Shown piece after piece: positions 15,615 through 24,241 of a DNA stretch of 25,555 nucleotides. Within the stretch, counting starts at the first letter, position 1. Every line of letters starts with the position of its first letter. The translations under genes and the position numbers were made by a program. Under the pieces are notes generated by a model. That model did no database searches. It was not told the origin of the DNA and saw only the letters and a program-made list of their open reading frames with translations. Source of the DNA: JAYEHK01 sp034659475 (GTDB taxonomy: Bacteria; Bacillota; Syntrophomonadia; Syntrophomonadales; Syntrophomonadaceae); contig JAYEHK010000019.1 in the NCBI GenBank assembly GCA_034659475.1, forward strand, positions 1 through 25,555, read 5' to 3'.

Positions 15615-16961
15615 ATGGCTGATTTTTATGCAATGTACAAGGAAAAGCTGAAAACTGCCGATGAAGCAGTCAAAGTCGTCAAATCAGGAGACGTTGTCTT
15701 TCTAGGAGAGTTTATCGAGGTACCGGAAGCTTGTGAAGCAGCACTTGCTAAGCGAGTGGATGAGTTGCATGATGTAAATCTTAGAGGTACAACGCTATCC
15801 AAAAAGTTAAAAACAGTCGAGGCTGATCCAAAAAGGGAACACTTTATTTATGATGACTGGCATTATGGAGGCATGGCACGTGGATTACACAGTAAAGGAC
15901 TTGCAAGCTATATTCCGCTGACGTATCATCAGGGGCCTAGATTAATCCTCAAATACCTGGAACATGATGTAGCTATTGTTCAGACAACCCCCATGGATCG
16001 CAATGGGTTCTTTAATTTTTCAACGTCTAATTCACTGACGATGGCACACTGCAAAACGGCAAAAAAAATTATTGTAGAAGTGAATAATACGTTACCAACC
16101 TGCCTGGGTGGGAATGCCGAAGCGATTCATATTTCCCAGGTGGATATGATTGTGGAAGGACCTAATAACCCATTAATTGAAATTCAACCGGCTCCGGCTA
16201 CCGATATAGAACGCGAGATTGCAAAATACGTTATGGATGAGATTGAAGATGGTTCCTGCTTGCAGTTAGGAATTGGAGGACTACCAAACGTAGTGGGGGC
16301 GCTCATCGCAGAGAGTGATCTGAAAGATATAGGGGTACACACTGAGATGCTGGTTGATTCCTATGTGGATATGTACAATGCAGGGCGTATCACAGGGGCT
16401 CGCAAAAGTATTGATAAAGGCAAGATGGTATATACCTTTGCGATGGGTACCAACAAACTGTATGATTTTCTTGATAACAATCCTATGTGCGCATCCTATT
16501 CGGTTAATTATACGAATGACCCAAGGATGATTGCGCTAAATGATAAAGTTGTTGCCATTAATAATGCACTGGAAGTAGACTTGTTCAGTCAGGTTGCCTC
16601 TGAATCAAATGGCTTCCGTCAGATTTCCGGTACTGGCGGACAATTTGATTTTATTTTCGGAGCATTTAATTCTAAGGGTGGTAAAGGACTTATCTGTATC
16701 AGTTCAACCTTTACGGATAAAAAAGGTGAAATGCATTCCAGAATCGTTCCTACATTAGGCCCGGGTACCATTGTTACTTGTCCGCGTTCAATTACTCATT
16801 ATGTTGTAACAGAATATGGTATTGCACAGCTTAAAGGAAAATCAACGTGGCAGAGAGCGGAGGCTTTAATTGAAATCGCTCATCCTAAATTCAGAGATGA
16901 ACTGATTGAACAGGCCAAAGAAATGAATATCTGGAAGAGATCCAATAAGCTTCAGGGTTAA
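15615..16961 (+). CDS. Class I CoA-transferase, acetyl-CoA hydrolase/transferase family (paralogue 1)
   Basis: ATG 15615 is chosen: GAGGTG lies 10 nt upstream and the N-terminus (MADFYAMYKEKLKTADEAVKVV) then aligns with its two paralogues. The 448-aa protein has the two-lobed fold of butyryl-CoA/4-hydroxybutyrate CoA-transferases. The catalytic Glu is in GVHTEM (Glu244 from this start), downstream of GIGGLPNVVGA. The CoA-loop region is GTGGQFDFIFGAFNSKGGKG, and the C-terminus is YGIAQLKGKS/EIAHPKFRDELIEQA. It moves CoA between carboxylates (for example acetate, butyrate or an aromatic acid); the substrate cannot be read. The N-terminal motif is VVFLGEF, unlike the DYG(W) of characterised butyryl-CoA:acetate enzymes as I recall them. 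A terminator follows at 16980. Confidence 0.9.
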   Translation: MADFYAMYKEKLKTADEAVKVVKSGDVVFLGEFIEVPEACEAALAKRVDELHDVNLRGTTLSKKLKTVEADPKREHFIYDDWHYGGMARGLHSKGLASYIPLTYHQGPRLILKYLEHDVAIVQTTPMDRNGFFNFSTSNSLTMAHCKTAKKIIVEVNNTLPTCLGGNAEAIHISQVDMIVEGPNNPLIEIQPAPATDIEREIAKYVMDEIEDGSCLQLGIGGLPNVVGALIAESDLKDIGVHTEMLVDSYVDMYNAGRITGARKSIDKGKMVYTFAMGTNKLYDFLDNNPMCASYSVNYTNDPRMIALNDKVVAINNALEVDLFSQVASESNGFRQISGTGGQFDFIFGAFNSKGGKGLICISSTFTDKKGEMHSRIVPTLGPGTIVTCPRSITHYVVTEYGIAQLKGKSTWQRAEALIEIAHPKFRDELIEQAKEMNIWKRSNKLQG

Positions 16962-16979
16962 GGGGTAAAACGATATCGT

Positions 16980-17014
16980 GGAGCTGTGCTTGAAAATAGG
17001 TGCAGCTCCTTTTT
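16980..17014 (+). terminator. Rho-independent terminator between CoA-transferase 1 and 2
   Basis: GGAGCTG (16980-16986) pairs with CAGCTCC (17003-17009), with a 16-nt loop and a TTTTT tract (17010-17014). It suggests the two paralogues are, at least partly, separate transcripts. Confidence 0.75.
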
Positions 17015-17084
17015 ACTATCATTCCGATTATACTACATCTAGTTACTGCAAAAATTGAGATTTTTAGAATAGGGGGACGCCGAA

Positions 17085-18434
17085 TTGAAAGAGGTATATC
17101 AGCTCTATCAAGACAAACTGACGACGGCAGAAGAAGCTGTGAAAGTGGTTAAATCCGGTGATAATGTATTCTATGGGGAATTTGTCATGACGCCGCCACC
17201 GCTTCTTGATGCGGCACTTGCAGGAAGAACACAAGAGCTGCAGGATGTAATTATTAATGGAACCAGTTTTACCGGTTTTCCATTAACCGTTCAATCGGAT
17301 CAGGAACAACAGCATTTTATATTACAGGATTGGCATTTTAGCGGCTTATCCAGAAGACTTCATGATAAGAGACTTTGCAGTTATGTCCCAATTACCTACC
17401 ATCAGGTGCCCAGAATTATTCATAAATATGTGGATTGTGATGTAGCAATGGTTCAGGTTACTCCAATGAGTGATAAAGGCTTTTTTAATCTGGGACCAGC
17501 CAATTCAGTAACAGGTGCTAATCTCGACAAAGCAAAGACCATTATTGTGGAAGTCAACGAAAAAGTGCCGATATGTCTGGGGGGGAATGGTGAAGCAATT
17601 CATATTTCCAGAGTGGACATGATTGTGGAAGGGAAAAATCCTGATTTACTGCAAATAAAGCCAGCTCCTGCTTCTGAAACCGATAAGAAAATTGGACAAT
17701 ACGTAATGAATGAAATAGAAGATGGCAGCTGCTTGCAGTTAGGAATTGGTGGTTTGCCTAATGTAGTTGGAGCATTTATTGCTGACAGTGATTTGAAAGA
17801 CTTGGGCGTGCATACAGAAATGATGGTAGATTCTTATGTTGATATGTATAATGCAGGTCGCATTACCGGAGCCAAGAAGAGTATTGATAAGTACAAAATG
17901 GTGTATACTTTTGCGATGGGGAGCAACAAGCTCTATGATTTTTTAGATAACAATCCGATGTGTGCAGTTTATCCTGTTAGTTACACCAATGATCCACGAA
18001 TGATTTCTCTAAACGATAAAGTAGTGGCGCTAAATAATGCATTGGAGGTCGATCTGTTTGGTCAGGTTGCATCCGAATCCTCTGGGAGCAGACATATTTC
18101 AGGTACCGGTGGACAATTTGATTTCATTTTTGGGGCTTTTAATTCTAAAGGCGGAAAAGGGTTAATTTGTATTAACTCTACCTATAGTGATAAACAGGGA
18201 ACCTTACATTCGCGAATAAATCCAACCCTGATGCCGGGGACAATCGTTACAGTTCCACGTTCCTGTGTTCACTATGTTATTACTGAATTTGGGGTTGCTC
18301 AATTAAAAGGAAAATCTACCTGGCAAAGAGCGGAGGCTTTGATTGAGATTGCCCATCCCTCTTTTAGAGATGAACTGATCGAGCAGGCAAAGGAAATGAA
18401 TATCTGGGTTAGAAGTAACAAATTACAGGGATAG
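17085..18434 (+). CDS. Class I CoA-transferase, acetyl-CoA hydrolase/transferase family (paralogue 2)
   Basis: TTG start at 17085 with AGGGGGA 7 nt upstream; no nearby ATG fits. 449 aa. Catalytic Glu245 in GVHTEM. From about residue 208 onward it is nearly the same as paralogue 1 (EIEDGSCLQLGIGGLPNVVG, VDSYVDMYNAGRITGA, TWQRAEALIEIAHP). Residues 30-110 differ strongly (VFYGEFVMTPPPLLDAALAG, GTSFTGFPLTVQSDQEQQ). In this family the N-terminal lobe helps shape the acid pocket, so a different substrate is plausible. Third codon positions also differ between the two genes, so this is not a recent duplication. A hairpin (18471-18497) follows. Confidence 0.9.
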   Translation: MKEVYQLYQDKLTTAEEAVKVVKSGDNVFYGEFVMTPPPLLDAALAGRTQELQDVIINGTSFTGFPLTVQSDQEQQHFILQDWHFSGLSRRLHDKRLCSYVPITYHQVPRIIHKYVDCDVAMVQVTPMSDKGFFNLGPANSVTGANLDKAKTIIVEVNEKVPICLGGNGEAIHISRVDMIVEGKNPDLLQIKPAPASETDKKIGQYVMNEIEDGSCLQLGIGGLPNVVGAFIADSDLKDLGVHTEMMVDSYVDMYNAGRITGAKKSIDKYKMVYTFAMGSNKLYDFLDNNPMCAVYPVSYTNDPRMISLNDKVVALNNALEVDLFGQVASESSGSRHISGTGGQFDFIFGAFNSKGGKGLICINSTYSDKQGTLHSRINPTLMPGTIVTVPRSCVHYVITEFGVAQLKGKSTWQRAEALIEIAHPSFRDELIEQAKEMNIWVRSNKLQG

Positions 18435-18699
18435 TGTAATCGAAAACATCATGAAACATATATAAAACTAGGTGGTTGTATATAATTGCTGCCACCTGAT
18501 TTTATATATGGATAATATTTAGAATCTTATAATAATTTACAAGATAATACGTTTTATAATAAAATAGAAATTAATAGTTGTTTAAAGATGCAAATCGAGC
18601 CAATAATGTCCTTGGAAAAGAAAAAGCAAAGTGTTGCATAAGTCATAATCAGAATAAGATGCAAAATCAAATAGAAGTATTATATTCGAGGAGTGGTCT
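18435..18699 (+). other. Intergenic region between CoA-transferases 2 and 3, with weak terminator hairpin
   Basis: AGGTGG (18471-18476) and CCACCT (18492-18497) form a 6-bp stem followed by a short GATTTTAT. This is a possible but weak terminator. The rest is AT-rich without a gene or a confident promoter. Confidence 0.4.
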
Positions 18700-20052
18700 A
18701 TGATGGAGAATAGCTTCAGGCAGGAATATGAAAAAAAATTGGTTCCCGCAGATCAAGCAGTCAAGATCATAAAATCCGGGGATCATATTTTTTATGGAGA
18801 ATTTGCAATGTTTCCCGAATATCTTGACGAGGCACTTTCCAAGCGGGTGGAGGAACTGACGGATATTGTAATACGTGGTATTAGCTATACCAAGGTCCCA
18901 AAGGTGGTTATGTCAGATCTCAAGCGTGAACATGTTGTTTTACAGGACTGGCATTGTGGTGTCGTTGGACGAAAACTGGGGGATAAGCAATTAGCTGTTT
19001 ACGTACCTATCACCTATCATCAGGGACCGCGAGTTATTAACAAATATGACTCTGTCAATGTGGCTATGGTGATGGTGGGACCCATGGACGAAAATGGCTA
19101 TTTTAATCTGGGTCCGGTTAATTCTGTAACCCCTACATATACAGATAAAACAGAAATCCTTATTGTGGAGGTCAATAATTCAGTTCCACACTGCCTGGGG
19201 GGGAATGGTGAATCTATCCATATTTCTCATGTTGACTATATTGTAGAAGGAAACAATGCGCCCTTACTTCAACTGCCAGAGGTAACTCCTTTAGAAACAG
19301 ATTACCAGATTGCAGACTATATCATGGAAGAGATGGAGAACGGTGCCTGTTTGCAATTGGGGATTGGTGGATTGCCAAATGTGGTTGGTGCCAGAATCGC
19401 CGAAAGCGACCTGCAGGATTTGGGTTTTCATTCCGAGATGCTGGTGGAGTCCGTTGTGGACATGTACCAAGCAGGAAGACTCACCGGGGAGCGAAAGAAT
19501 ATTGACAAGAAGAAGATGGCCTATACCTTTGCATTGGGCACACAACGTCTGTATGACTTTATGGATAATAATCCTGTCTGTGCTTCCTATCCTGTTAACT
19601 ACGTAAATGATCCAAGAGTGATTGCGCTCAATGATAAAGTGATGGCCATTAATAGTGCCATCCAGGTGGACTTGCTGAGCCAGGTTGCCTCGGAAACATC
19701 AGGAATGAGGCAGATTTCGGGCACAGGTGGACAGTTTGATTTTATCTTTGGGGCATTCAATTCCCACGGCGGCAAGGGATTGATTTGTCTCAGTTCAACC
19801 TTTAAAGACAAGACTGGCACCGTGCATTCTCGGATTGTTCCTGCCCTTTCTCCTGGTACGGTAGTTACAGTTCCTCGTTCCATTGTGCAATATGTGGTTA
19901 CGGAATATGGAATTGTTCAATTAAAAGGAAAATCTGTATGGGATCGTTCCGAAGCCCTGATCAGTATTGCCCATCCAGACTTTAGAGATGAACTGGTAAA
20001 ACAGGCTGAAGACATGAAAATCTGGGTTCGGAGCAATCGGCTGGAACCTTAA
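18700..20052 (+). CDS. Class I CoA-transferase, acetyl-CoA hydrolase/transferase family (paralogue 3)
   Basis: ATG 18700 (or the next ATG, 18703) follows GAGGAG with 6 nt spacing. 450 aa, the most divergent of the three. Catalytic Glu246 is in GFHSEM, as in 4-hydroxybutyrate CoA-transferase (HSEM). GIGGLPNVVGA, GTGGQFDFIFGAFNSHGGKG and SIAHPDFRDELVKQ are conserved. The N-terminal lobe again has FYGEF with a different acid-pocket region (AMFPEYLDEALSKRV, ISYTKVPKVVMSDLKRE). It has its own leader and a strong terminator (20072-20106), so it is probably an independent unit. Fermentative exchange of CoA between short-chain or unsaturated acids is the likely role; the substrate is not known. Confidence 0.9.
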   Translation: MMENSFRQEYEKKLVPADQAVKIIKSGDHIFYGEFAMFPEYLDEALSKRVEELTDIVIRGISYTKVPKVVMSDLKREHVVLQDWHCGVVGRKLGDKQLAVYVPITYHQGPRVINKYDSVNVAMVMVGPMDENGYFNLGPVNSVTPTYTDKTEILIVEVNNSVPHCLGGNGESIHISHVDYIVEGNNAPLLQLPEVTPLETDYQIADYIMEEMENGACLQLGIGGLPNVVGARIAESDLQDLGFHSEMLVESVVDMYQAGRLTGERKNIDKKKMAYTFALGTQRLYDFMDNNPVCASYPVNYVNDPRVIALNDKVMAINSAIQVDLLSQVASETSGMRQISGTGGQFDFIFGAFNSHGGKGLICLSSTFKDKTGTVHSRIVPALSPGTVVTVPRSIVQYVVTEYGIVQLKGKSVWDRSEALISIAHPDFRDELVKQAEDMKIWVRSNRLEP

Positions 20053-20071
20053 AGGATAAGTTAATAAAAAA

Positions 20072-20105
20072 AACAGGGAGCGCAGCGGGCGTTCCCTGTT
20101 TTTTT
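20072..20105 (+). terminator. Strong rho-independent terminator
   Basis: AACAGGGAGCGC (20072-20083), loop AGCGG, GCGTTCCCTGTT (20089-20100) form a 12-bp stem with one G-T pair, followed by TTTTT. The A tract on the 5' side would let it also stop leftward transcription. Confidence 0.9.
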
Positions 20106-20106
20106 A

Positions 20107-20275
20107 TTTTATCGTGCTAACCCCGCATAGCCGTAGACCACAACCACGGATGAAAATAGGTGAGGGGTGAGGAGTGAGGGGTGAGGAGTGAGGGGTGAGG
20201 AGTCAGGCGCTATGCGCCAGGCATTGCCCTTACCCCTTACAAAAAAGTCCGCGTCTATTAATAATCTATTTTCTA
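20107..20275 (+). repeat. Mosaic intergenic repeat R3
   Basis: It contains the ACCACAACCACGGATGAAAATAG module (20139-20160) and a G-rich arm made of about three copies of GAGGGGTGAGGAGT (20162-20204). A GGCGCTATGCGCC centre (20207-20219), the CCCTTACCCCTTAC arm and the GTCCGCGTCTATTAATAATC block follow. It ends in TTTTCTAATTAA, whose CTA supplies the stop codon of the minus-strand lysA gene. No gene. Confidence 0.8.
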
Positions 20276-21505
20276 ATTAAACGATTCATCGTTCCACAGA
20301 TCTTGTAAGGTTTGGCCTTTGCGAATTACCCGTATGTTTCCATCCCTGGTCAGCAGAACCTCAGCAGGAAGGGGCCGGGAGTTATAGGTACTGGCCATGG
20401 CAAAACCGTAGGCGCCTGCATCATGGATGATAACTGCGTCTCCCACTTCGCTACAGGGGAAGGGTCTGTCGTGGGAAAGGATATCACCACTTTCGCAAAT
20501 GGGGCCGACCAGATAGGTGGGCTGCTCATATTCCTGATAGGGACGGTTGTTTTGAACAGCGATACTGATTTCATGGTAAGAATCATACATCGCCGGACGA
20601 ATCAATGTGTTAAATCCAATGTCAGAGCCAATAAACATGGTTTCATAATTATTTTTTACTGAGGTGACGGTTCCTAGTAAAGCACCACATTCGGCCACAA
20701 TATACCGACCGGGTTCAATGCGTAGCGTGATGGGCCAGTGCTCTTTGACCCAACTGTTTATCAGATTGTCTAAACGGGCACCCAGCTCCTTCAAATCCAG
20801 ACGTTTTTCAACGCCGTGATGATAAGGGATACCGAAACCTCCGCCAAGATCAACAGTTTCAATACTGGGGATGGTTCCGGCCAGTAGCAGCAGTTGTTCA
20901 GCAGCTGCTGTGTATTCATCTGGTTCAAGAAACAGCGATCCAATGTGTTGGTTTAAGCCTGTGATCGTCATTTCATATTGTTCAGCAATTTTTTGGGCAA
21001 GTGGTAAATCTTCCATAGCAACGCCAAACTTGGCTTTCTTACCGCCGGTTATCACCTTCTCATGATGCCCGGCGCCAATCCCGGGATTGATCCTTAGACA
21101 TACCTTACCGCCCTGATTAACCTGTCCAAGAGTCTCGAGCTGTGAAATAGAATCAACACTTATGAATACACCATGGGCAACCGCATATTCCATTTCTTGG
21201 CGGGAGACGTTATTACCAATAAACATAATCCGATCAGAGGTAAAACCGGCCTTCATTTCCAGATGCATTTCGCCGGGGGACATCGCGTCTACGTCAAGAC
21301 CTTCATCCTGGATAATTTTCAATAATTCCACATTCGTATTGGCCTTGGCAGAGTAATTTACTTTGAAAAGGGGGTAGTCCAAGAGGTTTTTCATTTCCTG
21401 GCAGCGTTGTCTGAGCGTTTCTTCGTCGTAGACGTATAATGGGCTGCCAAACTCTTGAAGTAGTTCAAATACATTCATTTTGTTAAAAATCGTATCTTTA
21501 TACAT
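20273..21505 (-). CDS. lysA: Diaminopimelate decarboxylase
   Basis: It catalyses the last step of lysine synthesis, meso-diaminopimelate to L-lysine, using PLP. From the ATG at 21505 it is 410 aa, normal for LysA; the longer upstream frame lies inside the regulator gene. The start is 11 nt after AGGAG. Motifs: PLP Lys54 (VNYSAKAN), His187 (NQHIGS), GGGFGIPY (221-228), EPGRYIVAECG (264-273) and active-site Cys337 (GPICESGD). AGAYGFAMASTYNSRP near the end is also typical. The start overlaps the end of the upstream TrmB gene by 8 nt, showing translational coupling. The stop TAG is formed by the edge of repeat R3. Confidence 0.95.
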   Translation of the reverse strand: MYKDTIFNKMNVFELLQEFGSPLYVYDEETLRQRCQEMKNLLDYPLFKVNYSAKANTNVELLKIIQDEGLDVDAMSPGEMHLEMKAGFTSDRIMFIGNNVSRQEMEYAVAHGVFISVDSISQLETLGQVNQGGKVCLRINPGIGAGHHEKVITGGKKAKFGVAMEDLPLAQKIAEQYEMTITGLNQHIGSLFLEPDEYTAAAEQLLLLAGTIPSIETVDLGGGFGIPYHHGVEKRLDLKELGARLDNLINSWVKEHWPITLRIEPGRYIVAECGALLGTVTSVKNNYETMFIGSDIGFNTLIRPAMYDSYHEISIAVQNNRPYQEYEQPTYLVGPICESGDILSHDRPFPCSEVGDAVIIHDAGAYGFAMASTYNSRPLPAEVLLTRDGNIRVIRKGQTLQDLWNDESFN

Positions 21506-22313
21506 GCTTTTCGTCACTCCTATTCCTACTGCTCGAGACCTTTTCTCTGACGATACTGAAATCAGTTCCAAAGACCTCCATAAGCTGATTTTCAAATTTT
21601 TTCCTAACTTCTGTTAGAATAATCTCCTGTGTAAAGGAATGTTTAGCCATCATAACCAGGGTTGCATTGCTGCTATATAGGCCCCTTGAGCTTTTCCCTC
21701 TTCCCATTTCTCCGTTTAACATCAGGCCGGAGTCGATAATCAAACGAATTGGGCGTCCCTGCGAAACGATCCAGGTAGCCGGACTCTGATTTTCATAAAC
21801 AAGCATTCCCTCGACCGGGCATTTACCCAGTGAAATGATGACTACTTTAATGCCGCGTTCCCGTGCTTTTATCAGATGATCCGAAAATAGGCGTAAATCT
21901 TCAGCGGCTGCATCAATATACAGGGTGGCCCTGGCACTGTTAATGAGATAAATCACTTTATCAGAGATTGTCTCTTCTCCCTCAAGGCTAACAACCAGAT
22001 CAGATGTATTGTCGTCTTGTGGGTAAAGATTATCAATGACTGTATCGGCGGCCTGTTCAATCGTTCGCAGGACTTTATCCTTCAACTCGTCTGGCGGGAT
22101 TCCCACATAGCGAGCGGGATCTTCATTAATCTTATAGATAATCCCTTTTTCAGCCAGGGAAGAAAGCGCAGCATAAACGTTAGATCTGGCAATCCCGGTA
22201 ACATTAGCGATTTCATATCCAGTTTGCTGTCCTTTTTGCGTAATCGTTATGTAAACCTGTGATTCATGCCTAGTTAAACCAAGCGTTTTTAACGCATCAG
22301 CAAGCATCAACAA
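21498..22313 (-). CDS. TrmB-family transcriptional regulator
   Basis: The frame opens at TTG 22313, 9 nt after AAGGAAG; ATG 22307 is 15 nt from it, so TTG is slightly favoured (271 versus 269 aa). Residues about 5-65 form a winged helix (LGLTRHESQVYITI, GYEIANVTGIARSNVYAALSSL), the TrmB-type DNA-binding domain. A short helical linker and a C-terminal phospholipase-D-like sensor domain (about 105-255) follow. It overlaps lysA by 8 nt. TrmB proteins usually sense sugars or other small ligands. Here, by context, a lysine-pathway or cell-wall precursor signal is plausible but unproven. A 34-bp palindrome over its own promoter suggests autoregulation. Confidence 0.85.
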   Translation of the reverse strand: MLMLADALKTLGLTRHESQVYITITQKGQQTGYEIANVTGIARSNVYAALSSLAEKGIIYKINEDPARYVGIPPDELKDKVLRTIEQAADTVIDNLYPQDDNTSDLVVSLEGEETISDKVIYLINSARATLYIDAAAEDLRLFSDHLIKARERGIKVVIISLGKCPVEGMLVYENQSPATWIVSQGRPIRLIIDSGLMLNGEMGRGKSSRGLYSSNATLVMMAKHSFTQEIILTEVRKKFENQLMEVFGTDFSIVREKVSSSRNRSDEKHV

Positions 22314-22333
22314 AAGTAAGCACTTCCTTAAAC

Positions 22334-22367
22334 AAATATAGTAGTAGTAATAACCACTACTATATTT
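22334..22367. promoter_or_regulatory. 34-bp palindrome, probable operator of trmB-lysA
   Basis: AAATATAGTAGT (22334-22345) and ACTACTATATTT (22356-22367) are perfect 12-nt inverted arms around a 10-nt centre. On the minus strand it overlaps the -10 hexamer and the expected transcription start of the regulator gene, a typical position for a repressor site. Confidence 0.65.
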
Positions 22368-22393
22368 TAAATGATTTTATAAGCAGTATGCAA
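22364..22393 (-). promoter_or_regulatory. Promoter of trmB-lysA
   Basis: Read on the minus strand: TTGCAT (22393-22388), 18-nt spacer, TAAAAT (22369-22364). The transcription start would fall inside the palindrome. Confidence 0.55.
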
Positions 22394-22575
22394 GCAAAAA
22401 TGATAGAAAAAATTTATTGTTGAATAATTAGAAAATAGGTTGAGTATAAGCGGAATTATTAGTTGGAAAGTTGGTTAGTTGGACAGTTGGAACGTTGAAG
22501 TGGGTTAGTACGAAAATAGATTTTTAATAGACGCGGACCTATTGGACTTACGCAGACCTTTTTTGTAAGGGGTCA

Positions 22576-22641
22576 GGGGTGAGGAGTAAGGGCAATGCCT
22601 GGCGCATAGCGCCTGACTCCTAACGCCTCACTCCTCACCCC
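22576..22641. repeat. Long hairpin inside R4
   Basis: GGGGTGAGGAGT (22576-22587) is the exact complement of ACTCCTCACCCC (22630-22641). Inside it GGCGC/GCGCC (22601-22605 and 22609-22613) forms a second stem. Similar hairpins occur in R1, R2 and R3. Confidence 0.8.
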
Positions 22642-22705
22642 TCACTTATTTTCATCGGTGGTTGTGACCTGTGGTCATGGGGGGTTAATTAGATAATAGC
22701 ATCTT

Positions 22706-22902
22706 GGGGATGAAGGCATAAGGTTAGCGCAGGGGGGTAAAGGCGATAGAGAAAGCTTAAAATCCGCTCTTCCTGCCCAAGCACCCAGAGCATCACTTAT
22801 CCAAGTCGTACGTAAAATATGAGACCGAACGCAAGCGATTTTCCTTAATCACGACTGAAAGGAGTATTGTGATGCCCGAAGGGTGCTTAAGCGTTCATCC
22901 CC
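22706..22902. mobile_element. MITE-like palindromic element, copy B
   Basis: The inverted ends are GGGGATGAAGGCATAAG (22706-22722) and CTTAAGCGTTCATCCCC (22886-22902). It is 45 bp longer than copy A. On the minus strand AAGCACCC/GGGTGCTT and GCATCAC/GTGATGC segments add a long nested stem, and GTGATGCC/GGCATCAC adds another. No reading frame of note. Confidence 0.5.
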
Positions 22903-22934
22903 TGGCATCACATTACACCTGATTTCCTGATATC

Positions 22935-24131
22935 TTATTCAGCTATTTCTTTAGTCGGATGATCTGTCACGCGATCGGGAATGGAGAGAGAGGCGATAAG
23001 GTTTAGAACCGCAATGCCGGCAGCAGCTAAAAAGACAGGTACGTATCCAAAGTGTGCCCAGAGCAGACCACCTCCAAGCGGGACGATCATGGAAACGGCG
23101 TGGTCCATTGTCAGACCCATGGAGATGGTTGGGGCCAGATCGTTTGGTTCTTCGAGGATACGATTCAGATAAGTGGTCCGTGCAATGCGAACAGCGAATA
23201 AAAGATGATCGATAATAAAACAGCTCATGATCATAATCATTGCAGTATGATGTGAAAACCATGTTTCGGAAAAACTATAAACAATACATATGAGAATGAG
23301 CAGAACAGAATCAGCGGACATGATAATCTTTTCGCCCCATGCATCAATGGCACGACCCAGAAAAGGACGGAAGAACAGGGCTAATACCGTTCCTATAAAT
23401 CCCAGAATGGCGAAGGTGCCGATGTCAGCATGAAATACTTTAATTAATACCCAGGGTGCAAAGGTCAAAAAGATTTGTTTGCGGGCTCCAAATAGAATGT
23501 TAAGAAGATAAAATAGGGTGTATTTTTTTTTCAAAATGAGTTGTCGTTTGCGGTAAATAGGTTTTGACTTTATGCGAAACAGAAGCACTGCAGCAATCAG
23601 TGCACAGGTTCCGGAAATACCGAAAATAATAGCAAAAGAAAAATGGAAATGAGTTGCGCCGAAATACACAAGGATCATACCCAGAAGTGTGCCGAGTGAT
23701 TCCATGGAGGCAAGCTGTCCCAGACGTTTTCCTTCCTGTCCCTCCAGTGCCAGACGAAGACCGATAGGAGCAGAGATGGCCATAAAAAGATGAGAACCGG
23801 TACTCCAGATAAGCATCCATACAACAACTGTCCCCAGGTTAGGTGCCAGAAGACCCTGACCCCACAGAGCAATGCCGACTAGCAAAGCTGATATAGTTGC
23901 GATACGGCTATCGGGAAGAAATAGAAACAGGGTAAGAACAAAGACGACCAGAAAACCGGGCAGTTCACGCGGGAATTCGAGACCACCCCGTGTGACTTCC
24001 GAAACCTGATGAACCTGGGCGAGATAGTTATTAAATGAAGGTTCGTACAAACCCGCATAAAGGCCCATCATCATAGTTGCCATGGCAAAAAGAAGTAAAG
24101 GTGTAATTTTTGATTGCATATCCCTGGACAT
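22935..24131 (-). CDS. Major facilitator superfamily transporter
   Basis: The start at 24131 follows AAGGAG with 6 nt spacing; an upstream in-frame ATG lacks this. 398 aa with about 12 hydrophobic segments, for example LLLFAMATMMMGLYAGLY, FLVVFVLTLFLFL, TISALLVGIALWGQGLL and VPVFLAAAGIAVLNLIASL. The central cytoplasmic loop is basic (RIKSKPIYRKRQLILKKKY). The motif FLGRAIDAWGEK between segments 8 and 9 resembles the MFS motif A copy in the second half. The substrate is unknown; efflux is a common role for this size class. Its 5' leader holds hairpins and an intrinsic terminator (24242-24270), suggesting attenuation control. The stop codon touches repeat R4. Confidence 0.85.
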   Translation of the reverse strand: MSRDMQSKITPLLLFAMATMMMGLYAGLYEPSFNNYLAQVHQVSEVTRGGLEFPRELPGFLVVFVLTLFLFLPDSRIATISALLVGIALWGQGLLAPNLGTVVVWMLIWSTGSHLFMAISAPIGLRLALEGQEGKRLGQLASMESLGTLLGMILVYFGATHFHFSFAIIFGISGTCALIAAVLLFRIKSKPIYRKRQLILKKKYTLFYLLNILFGARKQIFLTFAPWVLIKVFHADIGTFAILGFIGTVLALFFRPFLGRAIDAWGEKIIMSADSVLLILICIVYSFSETWFSHHTAMIMIMSCFIIDHLLFAVRIARTTYLNRILEEPNDLAPTISMGLTMDHAVSMIVPLGGGLLWAHFGYVPVFLAAAGIAVLNLIASLSIPDRVTDHPTKEIAE

Positions 24132-24241
24132 ATTTTTCTCCTTATCAACATTCAAGATAACCGTGACATTCATTCTAACGGTTTCTATCTATATTGAAAA
24201 GAGAAAGTTGTTTTATTGACAGTGCTCCAGGATATTTTCAC

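Larger units (their letters stand above)
22434..22934 (-). repeat. Mosaic intergenic repeat R4
   Basis: No gene is seen. On the minus strand, moving away from the MFS stop codon, the order is: ATATCAGGAAAT directly at the stop; MITE-like copy B; TCTAATTAACCCCCC; CAGGTCACAACCACC; the long hairpin; GTCCGCG/TCTATT; a 4-unit CCAACT array; and the AATAATTCCGCTTATACTCAACC block. This repeats the order of R1 with extra modules as in R2. Confidence 0.85.
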
